From assembly GCF_900312995.1 (NCBI RefSeq), contig NZ_ONZI01000002.1:558001-622000 (forward strand): DNA of 64,000 nt. The letters run 5' to 3'. The stretch comes from Kushneria phyllosphaerae. Its GTDB lineage: Bacteria > Pseudomonadota > Gammaproteobacteria > Pseudomonadales > Halomonadaceae. Below the pieces are notes generated by a model. It saw nothing but the letters and a program-made list of their open reading frames with translations, had not been told where the DNA came from and searched no databases. A program made the translations under genes and the position numbers. This document shows positions 18,549 to 30,150 of this stretch, in pieces. How positions within the stretch are numbered: the first letter of the stretch is position 1; each line of letters starts with the position of its first letter.

Positions 18549-18576
18549 ATCTCCACTCACCGCTTCCAGGCAACGC

Positions 18577-21500
18577 CTAGCCTACCCACTTCCTTGCGTT
18601 GCGGAACATGCGCATCCAGCCACCGGCCTCCTGCCACTCCTGCGGACGCCAGGAGTTGGTCACGGCACGTGCCACACGCTCGGGGTGCGGCATCATGATG
18701 GTCACGCGACCATCGCTGCTGGTCAGACCGGTAATCCCGGACGGTGAGCCGTTGGGGTTGGCCGGGTAGCCGGTGGTCACCTCGCCAAGGTTGTCGACGT
18801 AGCGCAGTGCGACCGTGCCGCTGGCCTGCGCCTGACGCAGATGGCTGCCGTCGCGGAACTGCGCCTGCCCCTCCCCGTGGGCCACGGCAATCGGCATCCG
18901 GGAGCCTGCCATGTCGGCCAAAAAAAGTGATGGTGTGGGCTCGACGCGGACCATGGAGACGCGTGCCTCGTACTGCTCGGACAGGTTGCGCACAAAGCGC
19001 GGCCAGTGATCGGCGCCGGGAATCAGAGATTTGAGCTGGGAGAGCATCTGACAGCCGTTGCACACGCCAAGGGCAAAGGTGTCTTCACGTTCGAAAAAGT
19101 GTGCAAACTGATCGCGCCCGCGTTCGCTGAAGAGAATCGACTTCGCCCAGCCGCCACCGGCGCCCAGCACGTCCCCATAGGAAAACCCGCCGCAGGCCGC
19201 TGCCCCCTGGAAGTCGGCCAGATCCACACGCCCTTCCAGAATATCCGACATGTGAACATCGATGGCCTCGAAACCGGCGTTGGTGAAATTCCACGCCATC
19301 TCGAGCTGTCCGTTGACGCCCTGCTCGCGCAGAATCGCTACCCGCGGCGCGGCCCCCTTGTTGATGAAGGGCGCGGCCACGTCGTCATTAACGTCGTAGC
19401 TCAGCGAGGCATGCAGCCCCGGATTGCGGGTTTCATCAAGGCCGTCAAATTCCTGGCGGGCGCAGTCGGGATTATCGCGACGGGCCTGCAGCTGATAGCT
19501 GGTCTCCGCCCAGGTGCGAAGGGCATGAACTCTGGTGGTCTCGATCAATACGGCGTCATAAAGCGTGACCGAGAAGCGATCATCTCCGGTCGGCGCACCG
19601 ATGCGATGTACGCATTCGCCAAGACCTGCCGCTGCCAGCGTGGCCAGTACGGCATCAACCTCGTCATGGCGCACCTGAATGACGGCGCCCGGCTCCTCGG
19701 CAAAGAGTGCCTCGGTTGCCTGATGGGCATCGCGCACCAGCGCGTCAAGCGTGACGGCCAGACCGCAGTGACCGGCAAAGGCCATTTCGGCCAGCGTGGT
19801 CAAAAGCCCGCCGTCGCTGCGGTCATGATAGGCCAGCAGCCGGTTGTCACGATTGAGGGTCTGAATGGCGTTGAAAAAGCCGGCCAGGTCTTCGGGGGCA
19901 TCAAGGTCCGGCGCGTGGGCACCCAGCTGGCCATAAACCTGCGCCAGGGCCGAACCGCCCAGACGGTTCTTGCCACGACCGAGATCGATCAGGAGAAGCT
20001 CGGTCTCTTCACGCGGATCAAGCTGTGGGGTCAGGGTCTTTCGGACATCGCTGACCGGAGCAAAGGCCGAGATAATCAGCGACAGCGGCGCCGTGACCGC
20101 CTTATCGCGCTCGCCGTCTCGCCAGGCGGTGCGCATCGACATGGAGTCCTTGCCGACCGGAATGGCAATGCCCAGTGCCGGGCACAGCTCCATGCCTACG
20201 GCATGTACTGCGTCATACAGCGCCTGGTTTTCGCCTTCGTGGTCGGCAGCACTCATCCAGTTGGCCGACAGCTTGATATCGCCCAGGGACTCGATGGACG
20301 CCGCGGCGATATTGGTAATCGCCTCGGTCACGGCCAGGCGCGCCGAGGCGGCCGGCGAAATCAGCGCGGCAGGCGTACGCTCACCCATCGCCATGGCCTC
20401 GCCGGTACAGGTATCAAACGACGCCGTGGTGACGGCGCAGTCCGCCACCGGCACCTGCCAGGGGCCGACCATCTGGTCGCGCACGCTCATGCCACCCACG
20501 GTACGATCGCCGATGGTGATCAAAAAGCTTTTGGAGGCCACTGCCGGCAGTTGCAGCACACGGTCCATGGCTTCATTGAGGTCCAGATTGTCCAGCATCA
20601 GGGCCGGCTGACTGACCTCACGGCGCTCGAAACTGCGCTGCATTTTCGGCGGCTTGCCGAACAGCACGCTCATGGGCAGATCGATGGGACGGCTTTCAAA
20701 GTGCTCGTCGACGACTGCAATCTCATGCGCTTGTGTGGCGTCGCCGACCACGGCAAACGGGCAGCGCTCGCGCGCGCACAGCGATTCGAAAACTTCGATC
20801 GATTCCGGCGCCACGGCCAGCACATAGCGTTCCTGCGCCTCGTTGCACCAGATTTCCAGCGGCGTCATGCCGGGTTCGGCACTGGGCACATCGCGCAGAT
20901 TGAACAGGCCACCACGGCCGCCATCCTTGACCAGTTCCGGCAGCGCATTGGAAAGCCCGCCGGCGCCCACGTCATGGATAAAGCTGATCGGGTTGTCCTC
21001 GCCCAGCGCAATGCATCGATCGATGACTTCCTGAGCGCGACGCTCCATCTCGGCGTTGTCGCGCTGTACCGAGGCAAAATCCAGCGCGTCGCTGGTACTG
21101 CCGGAGGCCACGGATGAGGCCGCCCCGCCGCCCAGTCCGATCAGCATGGCGGGCCCGCCCATGACAATCAGCTTCGCCCCGATGGCAATCTCGCCCTTGA
21201 GCACGTGCTCATCGCGTACGCTGCCATAGCCGCCGGCCAGCATGATGGGCTTGTGATAGCCGCGCCGCTCGACGCCGGCCGGGCCCACCACGTCGTGCTC
21301 GTAGGTGCGAAAATAGCCATTGAGTGCCGGGCGGCCAAATTCGTTGTTGAACGCCGCCGCGCCGATTGGCGCCTCGATCATGATGTCGAGCGCACTCTTG
21401 ATGCGTTCGGGCTTGCCGTAATCGAACGCCTCCCAGGGCTGCAAAAGCTCGGGAATACGCAGATTGGAGACGGTAAAGCCGGTCAGGCCCGCCTTGGGCT

Positions 21501-22476
21501 TGCCGCCACGGCCTGTGGCACCCTCGTCACGAATCTCGCCGCCGGCGCCTGTCGCCGCGCCCGGATAGGGGGCAATGGCGGTGGGGTGATTGTGCGTTTC
21601 AACTTTCATCAGGATATGGATCGGTTCCTGATGGGTAACAAAACGAAAGTCACGACTGTCGGCCAGAAAGCGGCCCGCCACATGGCCACGGATAATGGCG
21701 GCGTTATCGCTGTAGGCGGACAGTACGTTGTCCGGCGAACACTTGTGAGTGTTGCGGATCATACCGAACAGGGAGTGTGTGTGCGCCTGACCATCGATGC
21801 GCCAGTCAGCGTTGAAGATCTTGTGACGACAGTGCTCGGAATTGGCCTGAGCGAACATCATCAGCTCAACATCGCTGGGATTGCGCCCCAGACCAGTAAA
21901 GGACTCGACCAGATAGTCAATTTCGTCCTCAGCCAGCGCCAGGCCCAGCGTGACGTTGGCCTCGACCAGCGCACTGCGCCCGCCCCCCAGAATGTCCACA
22001 TGGCTTTCAGGCGCCGGCGAATGGCGCTGAAACAGCTTCGCGGCATCGCTTGAATCCACCAGCACGGTCTGCGTCATGCGATCGGCCAGCACCTGTCGAA
22101 TCGCCTCGACCTCCTCTTTCGAGGGCAGCGCGTCGGTTTCGACAAAATAGGCCACGCCCGCCTCGATGCGACGCACGTCAGTCAGCCCGCAGTTTTGGGC
22201 GATGTCGGTGGCCTTGGAAGACCAGGGGGAAACGGTTCCAAAGCGCGGCACAACCAGATACAGCGCGCCTTTCGGCATGGAGTCGGCACGCTCACTGGCC
22301 TCCAGCAGCGCACAGAGTCGCTCGAGTACCCCGGGCTCCGGCGCCTGCTCGACGTCCAGAAAATAGCGGTGCATCGCCTGCACACCGGTCACGCCCGGCA
22401 TGGCCTCACGCAAACGGGCAAGCAGGCGGGCATGACGAAAGGAAGAAAGGGCACTCTGGCCGTGCAGCTCGAGCAT
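18577..22476 (-). CDS. purL: Phosphoribosylformylglycinamidine synthase
   Basis: PurL converts FGAR and glutamine to FGAM in purine synthesis. At 1299 residues it is the large single-chain gammaproteobacterial form (E. coli 1295). It has an N-terminal PurS-like domain, two AIRS-type ATP-binding halves (for example [14 protein letters not shown] and [10 protein letters not shown] near residues 215-300) and a C-terminal class-I glutaminase. The glutaminase nucleophile lies in GVCNGCQML, with a His in the HPERVAR segment near the end. It stands alone, unlike purC in the dapA run. A promoter candidate lies about 110 bp upstream. Confidence 0.98.
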   Translation of the reverse strand: MLELHGQSALSSFRHARLLARLREAMPGVTGVQAMHRYFLDVEQAPEPGVLERLCALLEASERADSMPKGALYLVVPRFGTVSPWSSKATDIAQNCGLTDVRRIEAGVAYFVETDALPSKEEVEAIRQVLADRMTQTVLVDSSDAAKLFQRHSPAPESHVDILGGGRSALVEANVTLGLALAEDEIDYLVESFTGLGRNPSDVELMMFAQANSEHCRHKIFNADWRIDGQAHTHSLFGMIRNTHKCSPDNVLSAYSDNAAIIRGHVAGRFLADSRDFRFVTHQEPIHILMKVETHNHPTAIAPYPGAATGAGGEIRDEGATGRGGKPKAGLTGFTVSNLRIPELLQPWEAFDYGKPERIKSALDIMIEAPIGAAAFNNEFGRPALNGYFRTYEHDVVGPAGVERRGYHKPIMLAGGYGSVRDEHVLKGEIAIGAKLIVMGGPAMLIGLGGGAASSVASGSTSDALDFASVQRDNAEMERRAQEVIDRCIALGEDNPISFIHDVGAGGLSNALPELVKDGGRGGLFNLRDVPSAEPGMTPLEIWCNEAQERYVLAVAPESIEVFESLCARERCPFAVVGDATQAHEIAVVDEHFESRPIDLPMSVLFGKPPKMQRSFERREVSQPALMLDNLDLNEAMDRVLQLPAVASKSFLITIGDRTVGGMSVRDQMVGPWQVPVADCAVTTASFDTCTGEAMAMGERTPAALISPAASARLAVTEAITNIAAASIESLGDIKLSANWMSAADHEGENQALYDAVHAVGMELCPALGIAIPVGKDSMSMRTAWRDGERDKAVTAPLSLIISAFAPVSDVRKTLTPQLDPREETELLLIDLGRGKNRLGGSALAQVYGQLGAHAPDLDAPEDLAGFFNAIQTLNRDNRLLAYHDRSDGGLLTTLAEMAFAGHCGLAVTLDALVRDAHQATEALFAEEPGAVIQVRHDEVDAVLATLAAAGLGECVHRIGAPTGDDRFSVTLYDAVLIETTRVHALRTWAETSYQLQARRDNPDCARQEFDGLDETRNPGLHASLSYDVNDDVAAPFINKGAAPRVAILREQGVNGQLEMAWNFTNAGFEAIDVHMSDILEGRVDLADFQGAAACGGFSYGDVLGAGGGWAKSILFSERGRDQFAHFFEREDTFALGVCNGCQMLSQLKSLIPGADHWPRFVRNLSEQYEARVSMVRVEPTPSLFLADMAGSRMPIAVAHGEGQAQFRDGSHLRQAQASGTVALRYVDNLGEVTTGYPANPNGSPSGITGLTSSDGRVTIMMPHPERVARAVTNSWRPQEWQEAGGWMRMFRNARKWVG

Positions 22477-22583
22477 GACGAACGAAGCCTCTACTGACTG
22501 ACAGGAAATGAGGTGTGGTGTGGGAGCGCCATCGAAAGGATCACGCTCCCCGTGTTGAAACAGCGCCAGGCGGCGAGGGCGTC

Positions 22584-22612
22584 ATCATACTGGAAAGCGA
22601 CTCGCCTGGCGA
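22584..22612 (-). promoter_or_regulatory. Candidate promoter of purL
   Basis: Minus-strand TCGCCA (22607-22612) and TATGAT (22584-22589) separated by 17 bp, about 107 bp upstream of the purL start. The -10 matches the consensus in five of six positions and the -35 in four. The -35 is part of an 11-bp palindrome (TCGCCTGGCGA on the plus strand) that could be a regulator site. Confidence 0.4.
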
Positions 22613-22642
22613 AGCCCGGAGGGCAGCGCGCGACATGGATCG

Positions 22643-22664
22643 GCCTCAGTCGAAAGACTGAGGC
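22643..22664. other. Nine-bp hairpin with GAAA tetraloop between purL and mltF
   Basis: Perfect inverted repeat GCCTCAGTC / GACTGAGGC closed by GAAA on the plus strand, a very stable RNA fold. No T-run follows on either strand, so it is not a standard terminator. It lies about 85 bp upstream of mltF and 167 bp upstream of purL and could sit in the mltF leader. Confidence 0.6.
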
Positions 22665-22748
22665 TATCGTGCAGTTAAGAGCCATCGGCTAGCCGGAGGT
22701 ATCTGCCATCGGTATCCTGGGTACTCTTTCAAACGGCCGTTTTCTCCA

Positions 22749-24230
22749 ATGCACAGGCATCTTTTACGCACAACCCGACAGATTGCAGGGCTTGTGGTGG
22801 CACTCCTGCTGCTGCTGACGCCTGCCCGCGCGATCTCGACGTGGTCTGCCGCGCTGATGCCGATGGCTTCTCCCACTACCCTCTCCGACGTCAAGCAGCG
22901 CGATTTTCTGGAGATCGCCACACGCAATACACCGGCCACCTTCTATGAGGGCCGACAGGGGCCGACCGGATTCGAGTTCGAGCTCTTTCGCCGTTTCGCC
23001 GATGAGCTGGGGGTCAGCCTTGCCGTGGAGGATGATCAGCACATCAGTGACGTGCTGGATAACGTTGCCAACGGTCGTACCGATATCGGCGCCGCCGGGC
23101 TGGTGCTGGATCGACAGCATCAGGATGTAACCTATTCACAGCCGATCATGTCCATGCAGCCCATGGTGGCGTATCGACGCGGGACGCCGGCCCCTAAAAC
23201 GATCAAGGATCTGGACGGGCTGGATATCGGCACGGTGGCTGGCGCCGGCACCAGTCGGGTATTGCATGAACTTCAAAGGGCCCACCCAACGCTGACCTGG
23301 CGGGAAAGCCCGGACCTTGAAACCACGGATCTGCTGGCCATGGTCGAAAGTGGCGAACTGGATGCCGCAGTGGTCTATGCTCACGAGTTCAAATTGAGTC
23401 GACTGTTTTTTCCGGATGTGGCAAGAGCGCTGACGATCGGAAACCCGGTCACCCTGGCATGGGCCTTCCCCGCTCATACCGACCCCTCGCTGGTGGAGCG
23501 TGCCAATGATTTTATCGATCGCATGCGCAGTACGGGTGATCTTGCGCTTTTGACGCAAAAGTATTTTGGTCATGACGACTATCTTGAATATGTTGGCGCA
23601 CGGCGCTTTATCGCGCAGGCCCGGTCGAATCTTGATCAATGGATGCCTGACTTCAAGCGCGCCGCCGGCGATACCGGTTTTGACTGGAAGCTGCTGGCGG
23701 CCGTGGGCTATCAGGAATCGCACTGGGAACCGGATGCCGTTTCACCCACGGGCGTCAAGGGGCTGATGATGCTGACTCGAGCCACGGCCAGTCACATGGA
23801 TGTGGATGATCGCGAAGATCCGCAGCAGAGCATTGATGGCGGCGCCCGCTATCTGCGCTATCTGCATGACCGGATCCCCGAAGATGTCGCCGAACCGGAC
23901 AGGACCTGGATGACGCTGGCCGCCTATAATCTTGGGCTTGGCCACCTGTATGATGCACGACGCCTGGCACGCCTTCAGGGCCATGATCCCGATCAGTGGG
24001 ACTCGGTCAGGCAGATGCTGCCCCTTTTGCAGGAAAGCAGCTGGTATAACCGTGTAGAACATGGATTTGCACGTGGTAGCGTAGCCGCGCTTTATGTGCG
24101 CAACATTAAACGCTATGAAGAGATACTGAACTGGGTAGAACGCAGCCAGCATCAATTTTCATCGCTTGCCCGTGCCACGGCCAGCAATACTAACCCCCCT
24201 GTCTTTGAGACCGTCCCGCCTGTTCCATGA
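22749..24230 (+). CDS. mltF: Membrane-bound lytic murein transglycosylase F
   Basis: A 493-residue MltF-type enzyme that cleaves the glycan strand of peptidoglycan with 1,6-anhydro-muramyl formation. A signal segment (residues 1-28) precedes a type-3 solute-binding domain (about 55-270: GFEFELFRRFADELGV, DIGAAGLVLD, GTVAGAGTSRVL). This is followed by the SLT domain with catalytic Glu323 (GYQESHWEPDAVSPTGVKGLM) and AAYNLGLGHL. In Pseudomonas MltF the SBP domain binds amino acids or peptides and controls the catalytic domain. Its stop overlaps the start of the next gene, a diguanylate cyclase. Confidence 0.95.
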   Translation: MHRHLLRTTRQIAGLVVALLLLLTPARAISTWSAALMPMASPTTLSDVKQRDFLEIATRNTPATFYEGRQGPTGFEFELFRRFADELGVSLAVEDDQHISDVLDNVANGRTDIGAAGLVLDRQHQDVTYSQPIMSMQPMVAYRRGTPAPKTIKDLDGLDIGTVAGAGTSRVLHELQRAHPTLTWRESPDLETTDLLAMVESGELDAAVVYAHEFKLSRLFFPDVARALTIGNPVTLAWAFPAHTDPSLVERANDFIDRMRSTGDLALLTQKYFGHDDYLEYVGARRFIAQARSNLDQWMPDFKRAAGDTGFDWKLLAAVGYQESHWEPDAVSPTGVKGLMMLTRATASHMDVDDREDPQQSIDGGARYLRYLHDRIPEDVAEPDRTWMTLAAYNLGLGHLYDARRLARLQGHDPDQWDSVRQMLPLLQESSWYNRVEHGFARGSVAALYVRNIKRYEEILNWVERSQHQFSSLARATASNTNPPVFETVPPVP

Positions 24231-26206
24231 AAGTCTTTTTCGCCCGCCATGGTGACCTGCTACTGACCCTGCTTGCCCTGCCCTGTGTGGTGGCAGGATG
24301 GTGGCTGACGCCACCCATGGCGCATCTGCTGCTGGCGATGGTGGGTATGGTCACCCTGTCCAGGCTTGCGATGAACGCCACACGACGGTGGCGCCCTCAC
24401 CGTCTCAGACCCTTTGCCGTCATCCTCACCGTCGTGACGCTGATACCGCTGCTGGCGCTGCTGTGCTCCTTTTTACTGCCGGACACCGTCATGAATTACG
24501 CCCAATGGTCGCTGCTTTTCGATCGTTGGCCGGGCCAGGTGCCCTTTTACTCGCTGCGCCCCTCCATTCTGATCACTCTGGCGCTGCTGCTTTTGGCGCT
24601 GCTTCCGCTTTTCTCCTCGCGCTCCGCGGAAATTGCACCCATCGGCCTTGCGATCGCAGCCATGCTGACAGCGATGCATCTTGTCGAGCAGCACTGGTTT
24701 GTGTCGCTTCATGAAGTGTCCCTGTCGACGCTTACTCTGCTGACGATCGTCCTGTTACTGGGCGCCGAGGTCATGACCCAGTGGCCAAAGCGTCGCCCCG
24801 GCGCCATCGGTATTGCACTGGCCGCCTCGATGGCCGTGTTACTGGTCCTGCTGGTGCTCTGGCACTATCACAACAGCCAGAACATCCGCGAAGTCAACCA
24901 GGTGGCGCGTACGCGCGTTGATACCCTCAGTGAAAGACTGGGCCAGGAGATCAGCGTCAGCGATCAGGCCATGCAGCGCTTTGCCATCAGCTGGGATGCG
25001 GCCGGCAGCGAGCCTTCAAGCAGGGCCTGGACCCATCGAGCCCGCCACCTTGCCGAACATTTTGGCTACCTGCAGACCATCGCCTACGTAGACCGTCAGG
25101 GCCCGCGCATAAGACGCGCCTATCCGCTACAGAGCAATCAGCCCCTGCTGGGCCATCACGTGCTCTCCAACGATGATAGTGAGACGCTGGCCGGCGCCCT
25201 GCAGGGCCAGGCCACCGCCACCGGCATGGTCAATCTGACCAACGGCGGAAGGGGCGTGATCTTTTATCAACCCATTCATGATCTTGATACCGCCGCCATC
25301 AAGGGCGTGGCCGGCTTCGTGGTTGATCCCGCCCGGCTTTTTGCCACGCTCGATGACGCCGCCGACAGCCATAACTTTCGCATCCGGGTCATGCAGGGTG
25401 GCAATACCCTTTACAGCTCCGACACCCGTGAAGCGCTGAGCATGCTGGAACACTGCAATATCCTGCGACTGGGTCAGAGCAACTTCACGATCTGCGCCGA
25501 GGCAAGCTACGCCAGACTGTTTGACGAGCGCTCCAAGTTGCCGGCGGTTGTCCTGATCACCGGGCTGGTCTTCACCTGGATGATTTATCTGTTGATGTAC
25601 TTTCTTCACCGTCTGCGCCGACGTCATAGCGGGGTCAAGGATGCCAACTATCGCCTGCGCGGTGAGGTGGAAAAGCGCATTGCCCTGCAGCAGGAAGTGG
25701 AGTGGCTGGCACAGCACGACGAACTGACCAAAGTGCCCAACCGGCGCTATTTCAGTCAGTGGGTCGAAAAACTTGATACCACCCACCCCCGAACGATCAT
25801 CGTGGTGGATATCGACCACTTCAAGCAGATCAATGATCTGCTTGGCCACCCGACCGGTGATCGCTATCTACAGGATGTGGCGCATCGATTACAGGATATC
25901 GTGACCACTCAGGGTGGGTTGCTGGCCCGATTTGGCGGAGAAGAGTTTATTGCCTGCCTGCCTGACATCACCCCTGAAAAGGCAGCCGAGGTAGGCGAAC
26001 AGCTGCGTCACGGTATTGAGGCACTGACCCTGACAAGACATGACGGCCAAACGCTTGTCACCATCAGTGTCGGACTGATTACCACGCGTCGCGCCAGCGA
26101 CACCCTGCCGGAGCTGATTCAATCCGCGGATCAGGCGCTCTACCGGGCCAAGCTGGCAGGCCGTAATCGCGTGGTTGTGGCTGGCGCTCTGGATGCCCGT
26201 CCTTAA
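24227..26206 (+). CDS. Membrane diguanylate cyclase with periplasmic sensor domain
   Basis: A 659-residue protein predicted to make cyclic-di-GMP. The N-terminal half has about six to seven membrane helices (residues 8-205). An extracytoplasmic domain of about 230 residues (about 210-430, CHASE-like) follows, then another membrane helix near 440-465 and a C-terminal GGDEF domain. The signature is intact as GGEEF (570-574), and VDIDHFKQINDLLGH is present. The RxxD inhibitory site expected before GGEEF is missing (TTQGGLLAR instead), so product inhibition should be weak. ATG overlaps the mltF stop by 4 bp, an unusual translational coupling to a peptidoglycan lyase. Confidence 0.88.
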   Translation: MKVFFARHGDLLLTLLALPCVVAGWWLTPPMAHLLLAMVGMVTLSRLAMNATRRWRPHRLRPFAVILTVVTLIPLLALLCSFLLPDTVMNYAQWSLLFDRWPGQVPFYSLRPSILITLALLLLALLPLFSSRSAEIAPIGLAIAAMLTAMHLVEQHWFVSLHEVSLSTLTLLTIVLLLGAEVMTQWPKRRPGAIGIALAASMAVLLVLLVLWHYHNSQNIREVNQVARTRVDTLSERLGQEISVSDQAMQRFAISWDAAGSEPSSRAWTHRARHLAEHFGYLQTIAYVDRQGPRIRRAYPLQSNQPLLGHHVLSNDDSETLAGALQGQATATGMVNLTNGGRGVIFYQPIHDLDTAAIKGVAGFVVDPARLFATLDDAADSHNFRIRVMQGGNTLYSSDTREALSMLEHCNILRLGQSNFTICAEASYARLFDERSKLPAVVLITGLVFTWMIYLLMYFLHRLRRRHSGVKDANYRLRGEVEKRIALQQEVEWLAQHDELTKVPNRRYFSQWVEKLDTTHPRTIIVVDIDHFKQINDLLGHPTGDRYLQDVAHRLQDIVTTQGGLLARFGGEEFIACLPDITPEKAAEVGEQLRHGIEALTLTRHDGQTLVTISVGLITTRRASDTLPELIQSADQALYRAKLAGRNRVVVAGALDARP

Positions 26207-26210
26207 TCGG

Positions 26211-27855
<1,645 letters not shown>

Positions 27856-27897
27856 GAATACTTCTCCTGCGCATGACGCATCAAAACCGGGTAACCA

Positions 27898-27919
27898 CCC
27901 TCAAGCGGGTACCTTCAAG
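27898..27919. promoter_or_regulatory. Direct repeat, possible AraC-type operator
   Basis: CCCTCAAG (27898-27905) and CCTTCAAG (27912-27919), seven of eight bases identical, 14 bp apart. They lie 43 bp upstream of the dehydrogenase start, in the region shared with the divergent AraC-family gene. AraC-type regulators commonly bind such direct repeats. A palindrome GCCAGTCTGGC follows at 27924-27934. Confidence 0.35.
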
Positions 27920-28092
27920 TGACGCCAGTCTGGCGGCGAAAGCGCTTTCACACCATACACGGTACTACTTTGTGCTTGCCTATTCCTGCACAGCAGGCCG
28001 TTACAAGGTATCATTAGCGCTCTTTTCATGCACAATCCTGCAAATGGCCGTACTTGCTACAGATACCGACACGCACCACGGATCTCTACACC

Positions 28093-29016
28093 ATGTCTGA
28101 TGCCCTGCCTGATATTTCACACGACCCCGCGTCCAATGCCCTTCAGCAGCGCATGTGCGACCTGATCACCCCTCTGATCGACCGCGATGGGTATATTCCC
28201 ACTGATCTTGAGGGGGTACGGCTCATGGCCCTTCATGGCAGCCATCCGCGCACACCACTGGTCTACGAACCCGGGTTGATCATCATCGCCCAGGGCGAAA
28301 AGAGCGGTTATCTGGGGGAGCGTACGATCCACTACGGCGCCGGCCACTATCTGGTACAGGCCATGCCGGTGCCCTTTGAATGTGAAACCCGTGCCACGCC
28401 GCAGGCACCCCTGCTGGGGGTGTTCATCAGCATTGACATGATCATGCTGGGAGAACTGATCCAGGTCGTGCCGACAGCCGCCACCAATGTCGCACCGCCC
28501 GAACCCATGTCGGCCGTGACACTGACCTCCTCGATGGGCCATGGCGTGGTGCATCTGCTGGAATGTCTGCATGACGAGATCATGTGTCGTGCGCTCGGCC
28601 GGCAGCGTATTCGTGAGGTATTGTTCGAAGCGCTCAGAGGCCCGCAGGGCGAATCGCTGCGCCAGCTTTTACAGCAGCAGACCCAGTATGGACGCATCGG
28701 TCGTGCGCTCGAGACCCTGCATCGTGACTACGCACACCCGCTGTCTGTCGAGACCCTGGCCGACAAGGTCAACATGAGCCCTTCGGCCTTTCATCATCAC
28801 TTCAAGCGGTTTACGCGCCTGTCGCCGCTGCAGTATCAAAAGCGCATTCGGCTTTTAAAGGCGCGCGCCATGATTGCGGCCAGAACCCACAATGTCAGCA
28901 GTGCTGCCATTGCCGTGGGCTATCAGAGCGCCTCTCAGTTCAGTCGGGAGTACAAGCGCTACTTTGGCCATCAGCCGGCAGGTGACCAGCGTCTGGAATC
29001 TCGACAGGCCGGATAA
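28093..29016 (+). CDS. AraC-family transcriptional regulator (AraC_N type)
   Basis: A 307-residue regulator. The N-terminal half is an AraC_N cupin-like sensor domain (LMALHGSHPRTPLVYEPGLIIIAQGEK, YGAGHYLVQAMPVPFE), and the last 100 residues hold two helix-turn-helix units (VETLADKVNMSPSAFHHHFKRFT and IAVGYQSASQFSREYKRYFG). This is the architecture of YqhC, which activates aldehyde-reductase genes. The frame starts at 28054, but ATG at 28093 begins the conserved region. It is divergent from the alcohol dehydrogenase and likely regulates it. Confidence 0.9.
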   Translation: MSDALPDISHDPASNALQQRMCDLITPLIDRDGYIPTDLEGVRLMALHGSHPRTPLVYEPGLIIIAQGEKSGYLGERTIHYGAGHYLVQAMPVPFECETRATPQAPLLGVFISIDMIMLGELIQVVPTAATNVAPPEPMSAVTLTSSMGHGVVHLLECLHDEIMCRALGRQRIREVLFEALRGPQGESLRQLLQQQTQYGRIGRALETLHRDYAHPLSVETLADKVNMSPSAFHHHFKRFTRLSPLQYQKRIRLLKARAMIAARTHNVSSAAIAVGYQSASQFSREYKRYFGHQPAGDQRLESRQAG

Positions 29017-29024
29017 AGGGTGAT

Positions 29025-29357
29025 CTATTCGCCGATTATGCGCACCAGGTCCGATTCCTTGCGACGCATGAAGGGGGCATTGATGAAGGCGCCGAAGGGA
29101 ATAAAGGCAGCCAGAATCATGCGGGCGATATCCAGCCCGCTCCAGCCCCCCATGGAGACAACCCGAAACACCACCGACAGGTAGAGCAAAAAGGCCACCC
29201 CGTGGATGGGCCCCATGATGGAGACGGCAATCGGCAGGCCGGCCACATGCTTGAGGGGCACGGCCACCACCAGCAGCAGCAATAACGTTGTGCCCTCCAG
29301 AATCGACACCAGTCGCAGGCGTTTCATTCGGGTATGGATCAGCTCGGGTGTGTTCAA
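29025..29357 (-). CDS. DUF3817-family small membrane protein
   Basis: A 110-residue protein with three membrane segments. The family motif is LRLVSILEGTTLLLLL..VPLK followed by GPIHGVAFLLYL and IPFGAFINAPFMRR. DUF3817 proteins of this size are found widely and have no assigned function. The frame is open to 29492. TTG at 29357 has GAGAG 6 nt upstream and gives the normal length; ATG at 29327 is the alternative. It converges with the AraC gene 8 bp away. Confidence 0.75.
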   Translation of the reverse strand: MNTPELIHTRMKRLRLVSILEGTTLLLLLVVAVPLKHVAGLPIAVSIMGPIHGVAFLLYLSVVFRVVSMGGWSGLDIARMILAAFIPFGAFINAPFMRRKESDLVRIIGE

Positions 29358-29498
29358 TGGAGACTCTCTTGAATCGATGCGCGTTGGGAAAGGGTCATCT
29401 CGATACTTTAATGAACGGACCCTGCGTTGCGCTACCCGCTGACCAGGGGGTGCGTAGAAAAGCCACAACCATCGCCAGGATGGCCATTTCAATCTCCG

Positions 29499-30047
29499 TT
29501 ACGCCATGTCTTCGCGGGCCAGACCATAAACGGCATGATCGTGTATCACGCCATTGACGCTCTCGGCGCGCGTGATCACGCCTTCAAGCGTGGCCCCCAG
29601 ACGCTCACAGACCGCACGGCTTCGAGTGTTGCCGGTGGCTGCCGAGATCTGCACCTTGTGCAGGTCGTAATGCTCAAAAGCCAGTCGCACCATGCTCTGA
29701 CAGGCCAGCGTCATCAACCCACGACCCTGCCACTGCTCCCCCAGCCAGTAGCCCAGAGTGGCCCGACCGGTGGCGGGCATGATGTCGTTGAAACTCACCA
29801 GGCCGATCAGTCGCGAGCGCCCCTGGTGGTCATGAAGCCCGCAGATCAGGCGCTTTCCTTCCGCGTGATCATGCAGCGTCTGACGAATGAATTCGGCACT
29901 GTCTGCCGGTGATGCCGTGTGGGCAACCCAGCCAAGCCACGGACTCAAATGGCCACGATTGTCATCCACCAGCCGAAAAAGCTCCGGTGCCATGCGGGGA
30001 TGAAGCAACGAAAGAGACAGCGTCTCATTGATCGGATGAAAAAACAT
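29499..30047 (-). CDS. GNAT acetyltransferase of the RimJ/RimL type
   Basis: A 182-residue GNAT-fold protein close to RimL/RimJ-like N-acetyltransferases. Typical segments are LFRLVDDNRGHLSPWLGW near residues 23-40, LIGLVSFN, GYWLGEQWQGRGLMT (acetyl-CoA-binding R/Q-x2-G-x-G/A motif) and GNTRSRAVCERLGATLEG. Members acetylate ribosomal protein N-termini or small amines; the target here is unknown. It may be co-transcribed with the DUF3817 gene further down the strand. Confidence 0.85.
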   Translation of the reverse strand: MFFHPINETLSLSLLHPRMAPELFRLVDDNRGHLSPWLGWVAHTASPADSAEFIRQTLHDHAEGKRLICGLHDHQGRSRLIGLVSFNDIMPATGRATLGYWLGEQWQGRGLMTLACQSMVRLAFEHYDLHKVQISAATGNTRSRAVCERLGATLEGVITRAESVNGVIHDHAVYGLAREDMA

Positions 30048-30150
30048 GTTCAGCCCTTGAGGGAAATTCGTGTTGCCAGCGTCACGCAGCTTCTTGTGGT
30101 CGCGCAGCCCATCACTATATGCACAACCTCGAATAATGCCACCCCGACCG

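Noticed and set aside
19006..21117. 703-codon open frame on the plus strand
   Set aside because: It lies entirely antisense to purL, a certain gene, and its protein has no recognisable domain. It reflects the GC-rich codon pattern of purL.
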